A stretch of DNA of 40,000 bases from a virus, in IMG/VR virus record IMGVR_UViG_3300002137_000205, positions 1 through 40,000 of that record. The stretch is one strand, 5' to 3'. The notes under the pieces are model-generated. The model saw only the letters and a list, made by a program, of their open reading frames with translations. It searched no databases and was not told the origin of the DNA. Numbering within the stretch: the stretch's first letter is position 1; each line of letters opens with the position of its first letter. Shown piece after piece: positions 1 to 5,745 of the stretch. Made by a program: the position numbers and the translations under genes.

Positions 1-938
1 GTATTCATGTGGCTCAACACCTCCAGCACCTGCGTGTTGATCTTCCAAGGAGTCGCTTGTATAGCGTTCACACTGTCCATGACATCACTAAGGTCTGTTG
101 CATCTAGCTTGGCAGCTTCAGAGGCTCGAACCTTCGCCAATGAGAGGTTATGCAACCGCTGATTGAGGTAGCCACCGTCACTCACTGAGGTCCACGGAAC
201 AGGAGGTACAACCATCGGATAGTGGAAGGGCATCAACAAAGAGTCCATAACATCTGCTTGCGCCAGCATTAGGTCGAGCGTCGCTGTGCCTCTGATGTAC
301 GCCTGTTTCTTCTTAGCCCCGCGCTGAACAACTCTCTCGAAGAGTCCTGTGGCATCACAGAAGCTCTGCACCAAGACAGCACCTGTACACACCAGGCTCT
401 GAGCTGTCCACTTGAGTCCCTCGAACTCAGCGGATCGCATGGTGGCTCGTAGCACTGCTCGACTGTACTTATGGCTGGTAGTCTTGGCTATCTGCTTCTC
501 CACCTTAGTGGCTAGCCCTATGTTGGCCTCCTTGAACTGTGCATACTCAGCCACCTCCATGACCTGTCGTGCCACACGGGTACACAGAGAGGTGTAATGC
601 ACCTTCTCCTGCAAGGCATGGTCTAGCATCACCCTGCCTGTGATGAACGCTAATTGATCACTCTGTAGTAGGAGCACATGCTGCAATGCTGCTGACTTAC
701 GAGTGATCTTCGACTGATCGTATACCCACTGATCTATGGCATCCGCAGTGAGTCTTACACAACCTCTGAGTGAGGCTCGGGCAGAGGAGGAGCCATCCAC
801 TAGCCCTCGACTCTCTACTCTCTTGACGCAGGCATCCTGCGCTACCGCTACTGCTTCCTCTTCTAGTTGAATCTCTCTCGCTAATAGCTTTGGGTGGCTA
901 TCTACCACCTCCTGATAAGTCAGGTCTGCTACTGTCAT
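1..938 (-). CDS. T7-type RNA polymerase, 5' part (window-edge copy)
   Basis: This is the first 312 codons of the same RNA polymerase gene that occupies 37528-39999; the frame opens at the ATG on the complement of 936-938 and runs off the left edge. It differs from the other copy at 239-240 (AA against GG), which changes a Ser and a Leu codon synonymously. The start is supported by AAAGG about 9 nt upstream, and the upstream region (939-1071) carries the promoters. It is a partial gene only because the window starts here. I read it as the same gene seen again after one turn of a circular or redundant genome, not a second polymerase. Confidence 0.9.
   Translation of the reverse strand, partial: MTVADLTYQEVVDSHPKLLAREIQLEEEAVAVAQDACVKRVESRGLVDGSSSARASLRGCVRLTADAIDQWVYDQSKITRKSAALQHVLLLQSDQLAFITGRVMLDHALQEKVHYTSLCTRVARQVMEVAEYAQFKEANIGLATKVEKQIAKTTSHKYSRAVLRATMRSAEFEGLKWTAQSLVCTGAVLVQSFCDATGLFERVVQRGAKKKQAYIRGTATLDLMLAQADVMDSLLMPFHYPMVVPPVPWTSVSDGGYLNQRLHNLSLAKVRASEAAKLDATDLSDVMDSVNAIQATPWKINTQVLEVLSHMN
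1..938. repeat. Terminal direct repeat, left copy (overlap of genome ends)
   Basis: Bases 1-938 match 39062-39999 with two adjacent mismatches at 239-240. The implied unit length is 39,061 bp. The repeat lies inside the RNA polymerase gene and ends exactly at its start codon, because the window ends there. This fits wrap-around of a circular or circularly permuted genome better than a T7-style terminal repeat, which would normally lie outside genes. Confidence 0.9.
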
Positions 939-942
939 ATGT

Positions 943-952
943 GTATACACCT
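943..952. promoter_or_regulatory. Palindromic GTGTATACAC site before RNA polymerase
   Basis: A perfect 10-bp palindrome immediately upstream of the RNA polymerase start codon, overlapping its leader. It is one of seven YGTATACR sites seen in the window, six of them between genes (943, 2625, 4296, 5188, 5664, 37512). It may be an operator. No protein binding it can be assigned from sequence. Confidence 0.35.
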
Positions 953-993
953 TTGTGAACCTAAAGGAACGCACCAGCAGGTGACTACTGATG

Positions 994-1023
994 CTTAGAG
1001 ACTGTTGTATCTATCTATCTCAA
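994..1023 (-). promoter_or_regulatory. Candidate host sigma70-type promoter before RNA polymerase
   Basis: On the complement strand TTGAGA (1023-1018) is followed by 18 nt and then TCTAAG (999-994), 5/6 and 4/6 matches to the -35 and -10 consensus. It would let host polymerase start transcription of the phage polymerase gene. The -35 hexamer overlaps the right arm of the inverted repeat around the phage-type promoter, so the two promoters could interfere. Found by eye; only moderately convincing. Confidence 0.35.
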
Positions 1024-1056
1024 AGGGTCTTGCTATCTATAGTTCGACCTTTTGAG
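1019..1056 (-). promoter_or_regulatory. SP6-like phage RNA polymerase promoter inside an inverted repeat
   Basis: The complement strand reads AGGTCGAACTATAG (1050-1037), which matches the SP6 promoter core AGGTGACACTATAG at 11 of 14 positions with identical spacing, so the start would be the G opposite 1037. The core is framed by CTCAAAAGGTC and GACCCTTTGAG, an 11-bp inverted repeat with one mismatch. It faces the RNA polymerase gene 99 nt away and follows the end of the integrase gene. Related sequences at 3304-3330 and 3486-3525 face the other way. The promoter role is inferred from the SP6 match and the position. Confidence 0.7.
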
Positions 1057-1071
1057 CTTTATCGTTATGAA

Positions 1072-2199
1072 TCAAGCACTTGGGAGAATTCCCACTTGGG
1101 CTAGAATGGTGCTCAAAACGGAGGCAGCAGCCTGCCTTTCTTGGGCATAGTCGTACACGTTATAGTGCCTATCCGTCACACCTGCTGGTGAGTGGTTGAG
1201 GAAGCGAGCACGATCTTCATGCCCTACTCCATACTTAGCCAGCAGTGTGCCAGCGGTACGTCTGAGGTCATGCGGTGTCGTGTGCGTTATCTTCGCTTGG
1301 ACGCACAGCCTCTTGAGTGCTCCTCGTGTCGCTTCCTTTTTACACTTCAACACTCTACCTGTACCTATGCCTATGTGATCCACCAAGCACTGAGGTAGGT
1401 ACACAACATGTGCTCTGCCATTCTTAGTACGCTCTGCTGGAATCAACCAGGTAGAGCCACTCAGTTCTTCGTAGCGCATTCCATCCACTTCACCGCTGCG
1501 ACACCCTGTCGCTAGCATTAGCTGTATAGCCAGCTTGACATCATCCATCGCCTCGGATGCTTTGAGTGCCACTGCGAGTTTCTCTAGTTGATCTTCTGCT
1601 AGATAACGGGACTGGGGTATCTCCTTATATCTCCGCAGGCCTAACGCGGGATTGAACTCGATGTAGTCACGCTCTAGCAGCCATCGACAGAAGCTCGACA
1701 GCACAGACTGATAGCGATTAGCCTGGGCGGGAGTGCCTGACATTGAGTCTAATAGATGCCTGACAGAGCGAGGTGTGATGTCCTCCAGCGAGTCGAATTG
1801 ACTCAATGTGATATCACACATGGAGTTGTATAGCTTTGCACTACTATCTGCTAGTCCTTCTACATGGCTACACTGATAGTCATACACCAAGTCTCTCAAC
1901 GACCTCTCTCTGTCAACCTCTGTAACGCGCACACGAGGCATTCTAGCTCTAACCTTGGTGATTCGTTTAGTTGTCTCTATGCGTTGCTCACAGAGCCTCC
2001 TAGCGGCCTCTACGTTGATGTCTGGATATGTCCCCAGCCGCCTCCTGATCTTGCGGGATGCTTCGTGGTAGACATGGTACAATTCGATGCGGCCCGTGGG
2101 CTTAACCTGCACCGTGAAGCCCTTGGTGACCTCATCGGTGATGTAGTAGCGTTTCTCTGCTGGCTTCAGACTCTCTAAACTCTCTGCTGTAATCTTCAT
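1072..2199 (-). CDS. int: Tyrosine-type integrase
   Basis: A 375-residue site-specific recombinase that would insert the phage into, and help excise it from, the host chromosome. The N-terminal ~75 residues look like the arm-site DNA-binding domain of P4-type integrases (GFTVQVKPTGR, RRLGTYP), then a core-binding helical domain (about 100-180) and the catalytic domain. Visible catalytic residues are R234 (TGCRSGE), K259, H310-x-x-R313 (HDLRR), H336 and Y346 (RHYN), so the enzyme looks intact. GAGGTG lies 5 nt before the ATG. The start overlaps the stop of the 59-codon gene at 2196-2375, and the attP site lies just beyond that gene. Length is normal for the family. Confidence 0.95.
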   Translation of the reverse strand: MKITAESLESLKPAEKRYYITDEVTKGFTVQVKPTGRIELYHVYHEASRKIRRRLGTYPDINVEAARRLCEQRIETTKRITKVRARMPRVRVTEVDRERSLRDLVYDYQCSHVEGLADSSAKLYNSMCDITLSQFDSLEDITPRSVRHLLDSMSGTPAQANRYQSVLSSFCRWLLERDYIEFNPALGLRRYKEIPQSRYLAEDQLEKLAVALKASEAMDDVKLAIQLMLATGCRSGEVDGMRYEELSGSTWLIPAERTKNGRAHVVYLPQCLVDHIGIGTGRVLKCKKEATRGALKRLCVQAKITHTTPHDLRRTAGTLLAKYGVGHEDRARFLNHSPAGVTDRHYNVYDYAQERQAAASVLSTILAQVGILPSA

Positions 2200-2375
2200 A
2201 CGACACCTCGATGCTGGTCAGTGGATTGGGCGTACCTAGCGATTTGACGCAACGTGCGCCCAGTATCAATCGCTATGGATCGCCACTGGTCCCGCTCCCT
2301 GTTGGCCTTCTCTACTTCAATGATCAACTGCTCTACTTCTAACCGTTTGTAATGTAGCTTTTCTTCTGTGGTCAT
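2196..2375 (-). CDS. Small coiled-coil protein coupled to integrase; possible excision factor
   Basis: A 59-residue ORF whose TGA overlaps the integrase ATG in an ATGA arrangement, so the two are probably translated together. GAGGAG sits 8 nt before the start. The sequence (MTTEEKLHYKRLEVEQL...) is rich in charged residues with heptad-like spacing, suggesting a short coiled coil followed by a basic tail. I recognise no family. Its place between attP and integrase is where recombination directionality factors often lie, but it lacks an obvious winged-helix signature, so that role is only a guess. Confidence 0.65.
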   Translation of the reverse strand: MTTEEKLHYKRLEVEQLIIEVEKANRERDQWRSIAIDTGRTLRQIARYAQSTDQHRGVV

Positions 2376-2485
2376 ACATACTCTCCTCGTTGTGTCTAAA
2401 TTGGCACATGCGTATTCACATTAGTGCGACTGCGGATTCCTGTCAACATTCCGACACGCTCAGTGCCGTAGAGATTCAGGGCCAA

Positions 2486-2531
2486 ACTGTTAATCAATGG
2501 GTCGCTGGTTCGAGCCCAGCAGGCGGAGCCA
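2486..2531 (+). other. attP: Putative attP: 3' half of a tRNA-Asn(GUU) gene
   Basis: Bases 2487-2531 fold as positions 32-76 of a tRNA: anticodon loop CTGTTAA with GTT at 2489-2491, variable loop GGGTC, T arm GCTGG-TTCGAGC-CCAGC (2504-2520), acceptor strand AGGCGGA (2521-2527), discriminator G and CCA (2529-2531). The 5' half is absent: bases 2482-2485 do not pair with the 39-43 strand. This is the usual form of an attP core that restores the tRNA after integration, with exchange in or near the anticodon loop. It implies a host tRNA-Asn whose 5' acceptor strand is TCCGCCT. It lies 287 bp from the integrase start. Confidence 0.85.
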
Positions 2532-2637
2532 TTTTCCTTTAGCAAACAAGCACTTAGACTTGTTCCCACCTTGTCAGATAACACCTTGTGTCCACTTGTG
2601 TCCAAGGTGTAGCCACGCTTCCATGCGTATACATCAC

Positions 2638-3027
2638 TCATCTCTTGGTCCTAGCATCGACTGCTGGCCGAAACTTGGGAGCCTTCTCAGAGCCGTCTAC
2701 AATGGCACAGAACGTCTTCATCACTGCTCTACCTTCTGGAGTCAGATAGATCACACGATAGCGTGGATCGTCATCATCTATTCGCAGAGCAACAAAGCGT
2801 TTACCCGTTGCTGCGGAGCCGAACCCTTTCGCGTTCCTGCTCACAAAGCTCTGGCTCCCCTTCATCTGCTCTGCCAGTTGCTGCATATGCACTCCCGCCT
2901 CCGGTAGATGGTACAGTGTGAGCAGCATCTGCACTTGCTGCACTTCCAAGCGCGGCTTGCTGGTTGCTGCTCTCAGGTATTCTAGCCCCGCGATCAACGA
3001 GGCTTGGTTCTCCTTTGCTTTCATCAT
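2638..3027 (-). CDS. MarR-like winged-helix regulator
   Basis: A 129-residue protein with the shape of a MarR-family repressor: an N-terminal helix, a helix-turn-helix around residues 45-75 (MQQLAEQMKGSQSFVSRNAKG), and a wing followed by YLTPEGRAVM, which resembles the MarR 'LT..G' segment. GGTGGAGGA precedes two tandem ATG codons. It is leftward, between attP and the promoter-rich region 3197-3661, where a lysogeny regulator would be expected. No CI-like repressor is visible in the window, so this is the best candidate for the lysis-lysogeny switch, but that role is inferred from position only. Confidence 0.7.
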   Translation of the reverse strand: MMKAKENQASLIAGLEYLRAATSKPRLEVQQVQMLLTLYHLPEAGVHMQQLAEQMKGSQSFVSRNAKGFGSAATGKRFVALRIDDDDPRYRVIYLTPEGRAVMKTFCAIVDGSEKAPKFRPAVDARTKR

Positions 3028-3303
3028 TCCTCCACCTGCCTAATGTAATGAACACATCCCAGCAGTATCGTTTAGTTAAGAGGGAGTAGTGTATCACCCT
3101 CTTGCCGTCCGTAAAGTCATCTGGATGCCTCTGTGCGAGAGGTAATCTAGACTTAGTGGTGCTCCTGACTAATACATTCCTTACGATTTCAATCATATCG
3201 CCTTGCTCCTAATTATTGTTAACGCGACTCCGTTCTATCGCGCACTGGGTCTCTGTTGACTCAGTAGTGGTACAACCAAACTAACTACCTACACCTCCTT
3301 CGG

Positions 3304-3330
3304 CTCAAAAGGTCGAATATAGTAAGCAGG
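3304..3330 (+). promoter_or_regulatory. Phage-type promoter candidate 2, rightward
   Basis: Carries CTCAAAAGGTCGAATATAG, the same left half as the SP6-like promoter at 1019-1056 but one base shorter before TATAG and on the opposite strand. It lacks the right arm of the inverted repeat. It points toward the terminase and virion genes starting at 5746, across the leftward small genes. Confidence 0.5.
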
Positions 3331-3485
3331 GAAGCGCCGAGCTATTATTACAACACTGGCTGTCCCTTAAATAGAGGGAAAACCCTACATTTGCTCTACT
3401 TGTTTCTATACTTAGCACTGCGTCCTCCCAGTTTACTCTACTTATATTTGACGATGCTCTACAGCCCTTTGGTAGCAAGGGTTAG

Positions 3486-3525
3486 CCAAAAGGTCGAATA
3501 TAATAATAGCAAGACCCTTTGAGAT
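3486..3525 (+). promoter_or_regulatory. Phage-type promoter candidate 3, rightward, with inverted repeat
   Basis: CCAAAAGGTCGAATATAAT is followed by AATAGCAAGACCCTTTGAG, so both arms of the inverted repeat seen at 1019-1056 are kept while the centre differs. A TATAAT hexamer at 3500-3505 might also serve host polymerase. It may be a phage promoter, an operator for a dimeric protein, or both. Confidence 0.5.
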
Positions 3526-3622
3526 AATAGAGACATAGGGACTCAGAGCGTCTGTAGTGAGGATCATAGAGACTCTCTTAGACTCTGAGCGTATGCAGAA
3601 AAGATCAAAGAGAGTCTAACAA

Positions 3623-3646
3623 GAGGGAGGGCAGCAGCCCCTCCTC
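3623..3646 (-). terminator. Imperfect hairpin after the 70-codon gene
   Basis: GAGGGAGGGC and GCCCCTCCTC pair around an AGCA loop with two mismatches. Read leftward the stem is followed by TTGTT, a weak T-tract. It lies 15 nt past the stop of the gene at 3662-3874, so it may end the small leftward operon before the promoter region. Confidence 0.4.
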
Positions 3647-3661
3647 CCACCACCAAGACTC

Positions 3662-3874
3662 TCAAGACTCACTACCATACCTATACGCTATAGGACGCTT
3701 AGTGGTGGGAGACAGTCTGTGAGTGTCAGGGTTCCAGGTATACTCTACTTGTCCCTCTGTTGGCTCATTACACGCGCCTCTACTCCAACCATCGGGTATG
3801 CGGGAGTCTAGTAGTGACATACCGTCACTGATTGACATTCCGTTGCTGATTAGGCCTGCTATTGGGTGTGACAT
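3662..3874 (-). CDS. Hypothetical small protein (70 aa)
   Basis: An ORF of 70 residues beginning MSHPIAGLISNGMSISDGM with AGAGG 9 nt before the ATG. I recognise no family. The N-terminal third is small-residue rich with an ISNGMSISDGMS repeat, and the rest is polar with several Pro and Tyr; no transmembrane segment is evident. One CTCTACTTG copy (3743-3751) lies inside the coding region. It is the last gene of the leftward small-gene cluster and is followed by a hairpin. Confidence 0.5.
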   Translation of the reverse strand: MSHPIAGLISNGMSISDGMSLLDSRIPDGWSRGACNEPTEGQVEYTWNPDTHRLSPTTKRPIAYRYGSES

Positions 3875-3907
3875 GATGTGTTGCCTCTTTAGTTAGTTAA
3901 AAGTGCT

Positions 3908-4045
3908 CTACTTGTTTCTATACCTGCGTTCTCGCAGAACTGACATACAGATAATCAGGCTGCAAACTGCTATCACGCACCATGACCAGGTGTGTGCTAG
4001 ATCCAGTAGTGGCTCTAGTGATTGTGCTGTCGTGATTGTGCTCAT
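3908..4045 (-). CDS. Membrane microprotein (45 aa)
   Basis: A 45-residue ORF with AGAGAGGT 6 nt before the ATG. It has a polar N-terminus (MSTITTAQSLEPLLDLAHTW), one hydrophobic segment (WCVIAVCSLIICMSVL, about residues 22-37) and a basic tail (RERRYRNK), which predicts a single-pass inner-membrane protein with the basic end in the cytoplasm. No family is recognised. Its stop codon lies inside a GCTCTACTTG repeat copy. Single-span proteins in early phage regions often act on the host envelope or block superinfection, but nothing here shows that directly. Confidence 0.5.
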   Translation of the reverse strand: MSTITTAQSLEPLLDLAHTWSWCVIAVCSLIICMSVLRERRYRNK

Positions 4046-4090
4046 TGTGCTACCTCTCTTGGTTGGACATGCTCAATATGGTATGTGCTG

Positions 4091-4183
4091 GCTCTACTTG
4101 TTTTGCTCTACTTGTTTTCGTCTATTTGCTCTACTTGTTTTCGTCTATTTGCTCTACTTGTTTTCGTCTATTTGCTCTACTTG
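4091..4183. repeat. Tandem 23-bp iteron array built on GCTCTACTTG
   Basis: GCTCTACTTG starts at 4091, 4105, 4128, 4151 and 4174. The three middle copies belong to identical 23-bp units (4105-4127, 4128-4150, 4151-4173) continuing TTTTCGTCTATTT; the first is shortened to 14 bp and the last diverges into TTTCTATAG. More copies of the 9-mer CTCTACTTG are scattered at about 3394, 3743 and 3906. The even 23-bp spacing (about two helical turns) suggests protein binding on one face. It could be a replication origin, an operator array or a recombination site. Confidence 0.85.
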
Positions 4184-4222
4184 TTTCTATAGCTAGCAGC
4201 CGGCGGGAGCTGGTCCACTACC

Positions 4223-4244
4223 AATAAAGCCCCAATGAAGGGGC
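4223..4244 (-). terminator. Rho-independent terminator of the small leftward operon
   Basis: GCCCC (4229-4233) and GGGGC (4240-4244) form a 5-bp stem with a six-base loop, and read leftward the stem is followed by TTTATT. It lies about 90 nt past the stop of the gene at 4335-4514, so it should end the leftward unit that begins near 5430. The G/C stem and T-rich tail are clear, though the stem is short. Confidence 0.6.
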
Positions 4245-4250
4245 GCCAGA

Positions 4251-4292
4251 GTGCTATTGGCTACACATAAAGTACTATTGGCTACACTTAAA
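4251..4292. repeat. Two tandem 21-bp direct repeats
   Basis: Units 4251-4271 and 4272-4292 share CTATTGGCTACAC and differ at two positions. They sit between the terminator at 4223-4244 and a GTGTATACGC site at 4296-4305. Two adjacent copies two helical turns long suggest a protein-binding site. No function can be assigned. Confidence 0.6.
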
Positions 4293-4334
4293 ACAGTGTA
4301 TACGCTTCTAGTGGATTGTTTTTTACTCCTATTA

Positions 4335-4514
4335 TTAGCGGTTCACGTATCTAGCTACAATATTGAACGAATCAAATAGCAGGTATTCAGGAACTGGCAT
4401 AGTGCTTCCGTGAAACGCATTGATTCGCTCCTGTATAGCGTTATATCGCTCAATGTCACGTGCGTGCCACTGTGTTCCGAATGTTTCGTAGTTCTCGGGT
4501 ATTAGGTCTCTCAT
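4335..4514 (-). CDS. Hypothetical small protein (59 aa)
   Basis: A 59-residue ORF starting MRDLIPENYETFGTQWHARD with a strong AGGAGG 7-8 nt before the ATG. It is soluble and mixed charge with a helical middle (RDIERYNAIQERINAF). No family is recognised. It starts just past the stop of the 61-residue gene at 4516-4701, so the two are very likely co-transcribed, and the terminator at 4223-4244 follows. Confidence 0.6.
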   Translation of the reverse strand: MRDLIPENYETFGTQWHARDIERYNAIQERINAFHGSTMPVPEYLLFDSFNIVARYVNR

Positions 4515-4515
4515 G

Positions 4516-4701
4516 CTAGTCCTCCTGATTAAATCCTACTTTGTTTGCTAAAGAGCGCTCATCGGGTCTCTTATGATCGAGTGCTCGCTCTGTGTTGATG
4601 AGGTGTAACGCTTCCATGTGTTGGATACCATAGTACTCGGCGAATGCGCTTACACTTAGAAAGTCATTGAACCAACTTATGTATAGGTCTCGGTTAGTCA
4701 T
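4516..4701 (-). CDS. Hypothetical small protein (61 aa)
   Basis: A 61-residue ORF (MTNRDLYISWFNDFLSVSAFAEYYGIQHMEAL...) with AGGAG 9 nt before the ATG. The segment FLSVSAFAEYYGIQHMEALHLI has the spacing of a helix-turn-helix (a 'S.ae.yGi...ea..li' pattern as in small phage regulators), but this is a weak likeness. It sits in the tightly packed leftward cluster 4335-5124 and is probably translated from the same message as its neighbours. Confidence 0.6.
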   Translation of the reverse strand: MTNRDLYISWFNDFLSVSAFAEYYGIQHMEALHLINTERALDHKRPDERSLANKVGFNQED

Positions 4702-4729
4702 TGTTCTGCACTCCTCGTTGCGTTAGTGA

Positions 4730-5038
4730 TTAGGCTTCTTCGTCGTCATTTTCCCAGTCGGCTAAATCTTCGTTAGCCAAACACCATAGTTCTACAGCTA
4801 GCGACACATAAAACACTGCCATACTGCGCCATGATCCTTCGGTGGGGGGTGCTGGGACCTCTCCGTATGCTTCCTCTATATAGTCGAAGATCTCGGCGCC
4901 GTGATCGTTCATTGTTTCTGCTGCTATGTGATACGTAACAGCCGGCATGTATGCTCCGGAGGCACATCCTCCTTGATTGATAGCTGCTATGTCATAAGGT
5001 GTAACGTCTTGAATAATAAAGGCTGGTTGATTGTTCAT
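4730..5038 (-). CDS. Hypothetical acidic protein (102 aa)
   Basis: A 102-residue acidic protein (MNNQPAFIIQDVTPYDIAAINQGGCASGAYMPAVTYHIAAETM...), ending in an acidic tail (ADWENDDEEA). The central part has one run that could be a helix (SMAVFYVSLAVELWCLA). No family is recognised. Its ATG overlaps the TGA of the 29-residue membrane gene (5035-5124), so translation is probably coupled. Small acidic proteins in early regions of podoviruses are often host-takeover or DNA-mimic proteins; that is only context. Confidence 0.6.
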   Translation of the reverse strand: MNNQPAFIIQDVTPYDIAAINQGGCASGAYMPAVTYHIAAETMNDHGAEIFDYIEEAYGEVPAPPTEGSWRSMAVFYVSLAVELWCLANEDLADWENDDEEA

Positions 5039-5124
5039 AGTGCTTCTCCCATAAGTAGCATATACGTCATAACTGAAGACATTGTGAAAACTAGTAGCAT
5101 TCCTGTTAGATCGTTATTGTTCAT
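5035..5124 (-). CDS. Membrane microprotein (29 aa)
   Basis: The frame is open back to a TTG at 5223, but the only good ribosome site is AGGAG 9 nt before the ATG at 5124, giving a 29-residue protein, MNNNDLTGMLLVFTMSSVMT followed by YMLLMGEAL. Nearly all of it is one hydrophobic span. It overlaps the next gene by ATGA. The function is unknown; the reading as a single-pass membrane peptide rests on composition. Confidence 0.5.
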   Translation of the reverse strand: MNNNDLTGMLLVFTMSSVMTYMLLMGEAL

Positions 5125-5244
5125 AATGTCGCGCTCCTGATTGAGGGTGTTTCTAACGAGATGCAACCATATCAACTGAATGCCTATATGTATACGCATA
5201 CGCCCAGGTATAGCTAGACTCAATAGTTATAAGGAAAGGTGCGC

Positions 5245-5430
5245 TTATAACCTTAATGATACGCGTCGATGGTACGCCCGTGCACGTTCAAATAGCCGCC
5301 TCAAATAAGGGTATCGCCGCGGCGCTCGCTTGGTCGCAAAGTATCGGTCGATGGTAGGCGTGTGTCTGCCATATTGGCAATGTGTCCGACACTTTGAACA
5401 ACACTTAGCCTGTACAACCCTTGCCACCAC
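5245..5430 (-). CDS. Basic Cys-rich small protein (61 aa), possible zinc-binding
   Basis: A 61-residue ORF starting at GTG with AAAGG close upstream. It has a cluster of four cysteines (AKCCSKCRTHCQYG, about residues 8-20) and a strongly basic C-terminal half (RAPRRYPYLRRLFERARAYHRR). This could be a zinc knuckle with a nucleic-acid-binding tail, but no family is recognised. It is the first gene of the leftward cluster. The unusual start codon and the high Arg content, which can arise by chance, keep confidence low. Confidence 0.4.
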   Translation of the reverse strand: MVARVVQAKCCSKCRTHCQYGRHTPTIDRYFATKRAPRRYPYLRRLFERARAYHRRVSLRL

Positions 5431-5745
5431 TACCTTTCAAGCGCACAAGGGACTGACAGACTATCAATGGGCTTTATGATCTACCTACCCCACCCCCCCT
5501 TCACACAGATTGGGCGGAAGGGTTGCGTAGTAGTCCATCACAAATTTTACTCCCAGATTCATTCAGGGTTGTAGCGACACCTCTCAACCTTACCAGCACC
5601 TTCTTCTGACCTCTCTGCTGCCCTTCTGTGGGCTTTTAGACGGAGTCATCTTAAGATGCCCTTGCGTATACACATAGACCTCTTAGACGGCCTGTGAGAG
5701 CGTCAGGGCGCATAACGAATAACCAAGCCACTGGAGGCTAACCTT
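5431..5745. other. Intergenic region before the small terminase gene
   Basis: No gene is visible. It includes a C-run (around 5487-5500), a weak hairpin GCCC-TTCTGT-GGGC followed by TTTT (about 5619-5636, rightward), a GCGTATACAC site at 5664-5673, and the ribosome site GGAGG of the terminase gene. The start of the rightward virion operon, and possibly the packaging recognition site that small terminases read near their own gene, would lie here. Confidence 0.4.

Larger units (their letters stand above)
3197..3661. other. Intergenic control region between MarR-like gene and small leftward genes
   Basis: No convincing gene lies here. The stretch holds two rightward phage-type promoter candidates (3304-3330 and 3486-3525), a CTCTACTTG copy near 3394, an inverted repeat TTAGACTCT/AGAGTCTAA (3578-3586 and 3611-3619), and a G/C-rich hairpin at 3623-3646. 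This density of signals suggests the main regulatory switch of the genome. Confidence 0.6.

Noticed and set aside
2396-2641. An 81-residue leftward ORF containing GSACWARTSDPLINS
   Set aside because: The segment is the antisense translation of a tRNA 3' half, a well-known false gene. The region is the attP site.
2801-3196. A 131-residue leftward ORF with a fair ribosome site (AGGAG 9 nt before the ATG at 3196)
   Set aside because: Its second half runs over the MarR-like gene in another frame and reads as low-quality Ser/Ala/Arg-rich protein. Only about 50 N-terminal residues are outside that gene. It may have a real short leader peptide, but I cannot support a gene.
4091-4183. A CRISPR-like array
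   Set aside because: Units are directly tandem with no variable spacers and there are no cas genes.
3903-4227. Two rightward Leu/Phe/Cys-rich ORFs across the repeat array
   Set aside because: They translate the tandem repeat (LLYLFSSICSTCF) and have no ribosome site; they are products of the repeat.
5125-5223. A longer start at TTG 5223 for the 29-residue membrane gene
   Set aside because: The only good ribosome site precedes the ATG at 5124; the extension has no site and reads as non-conserved sequence.
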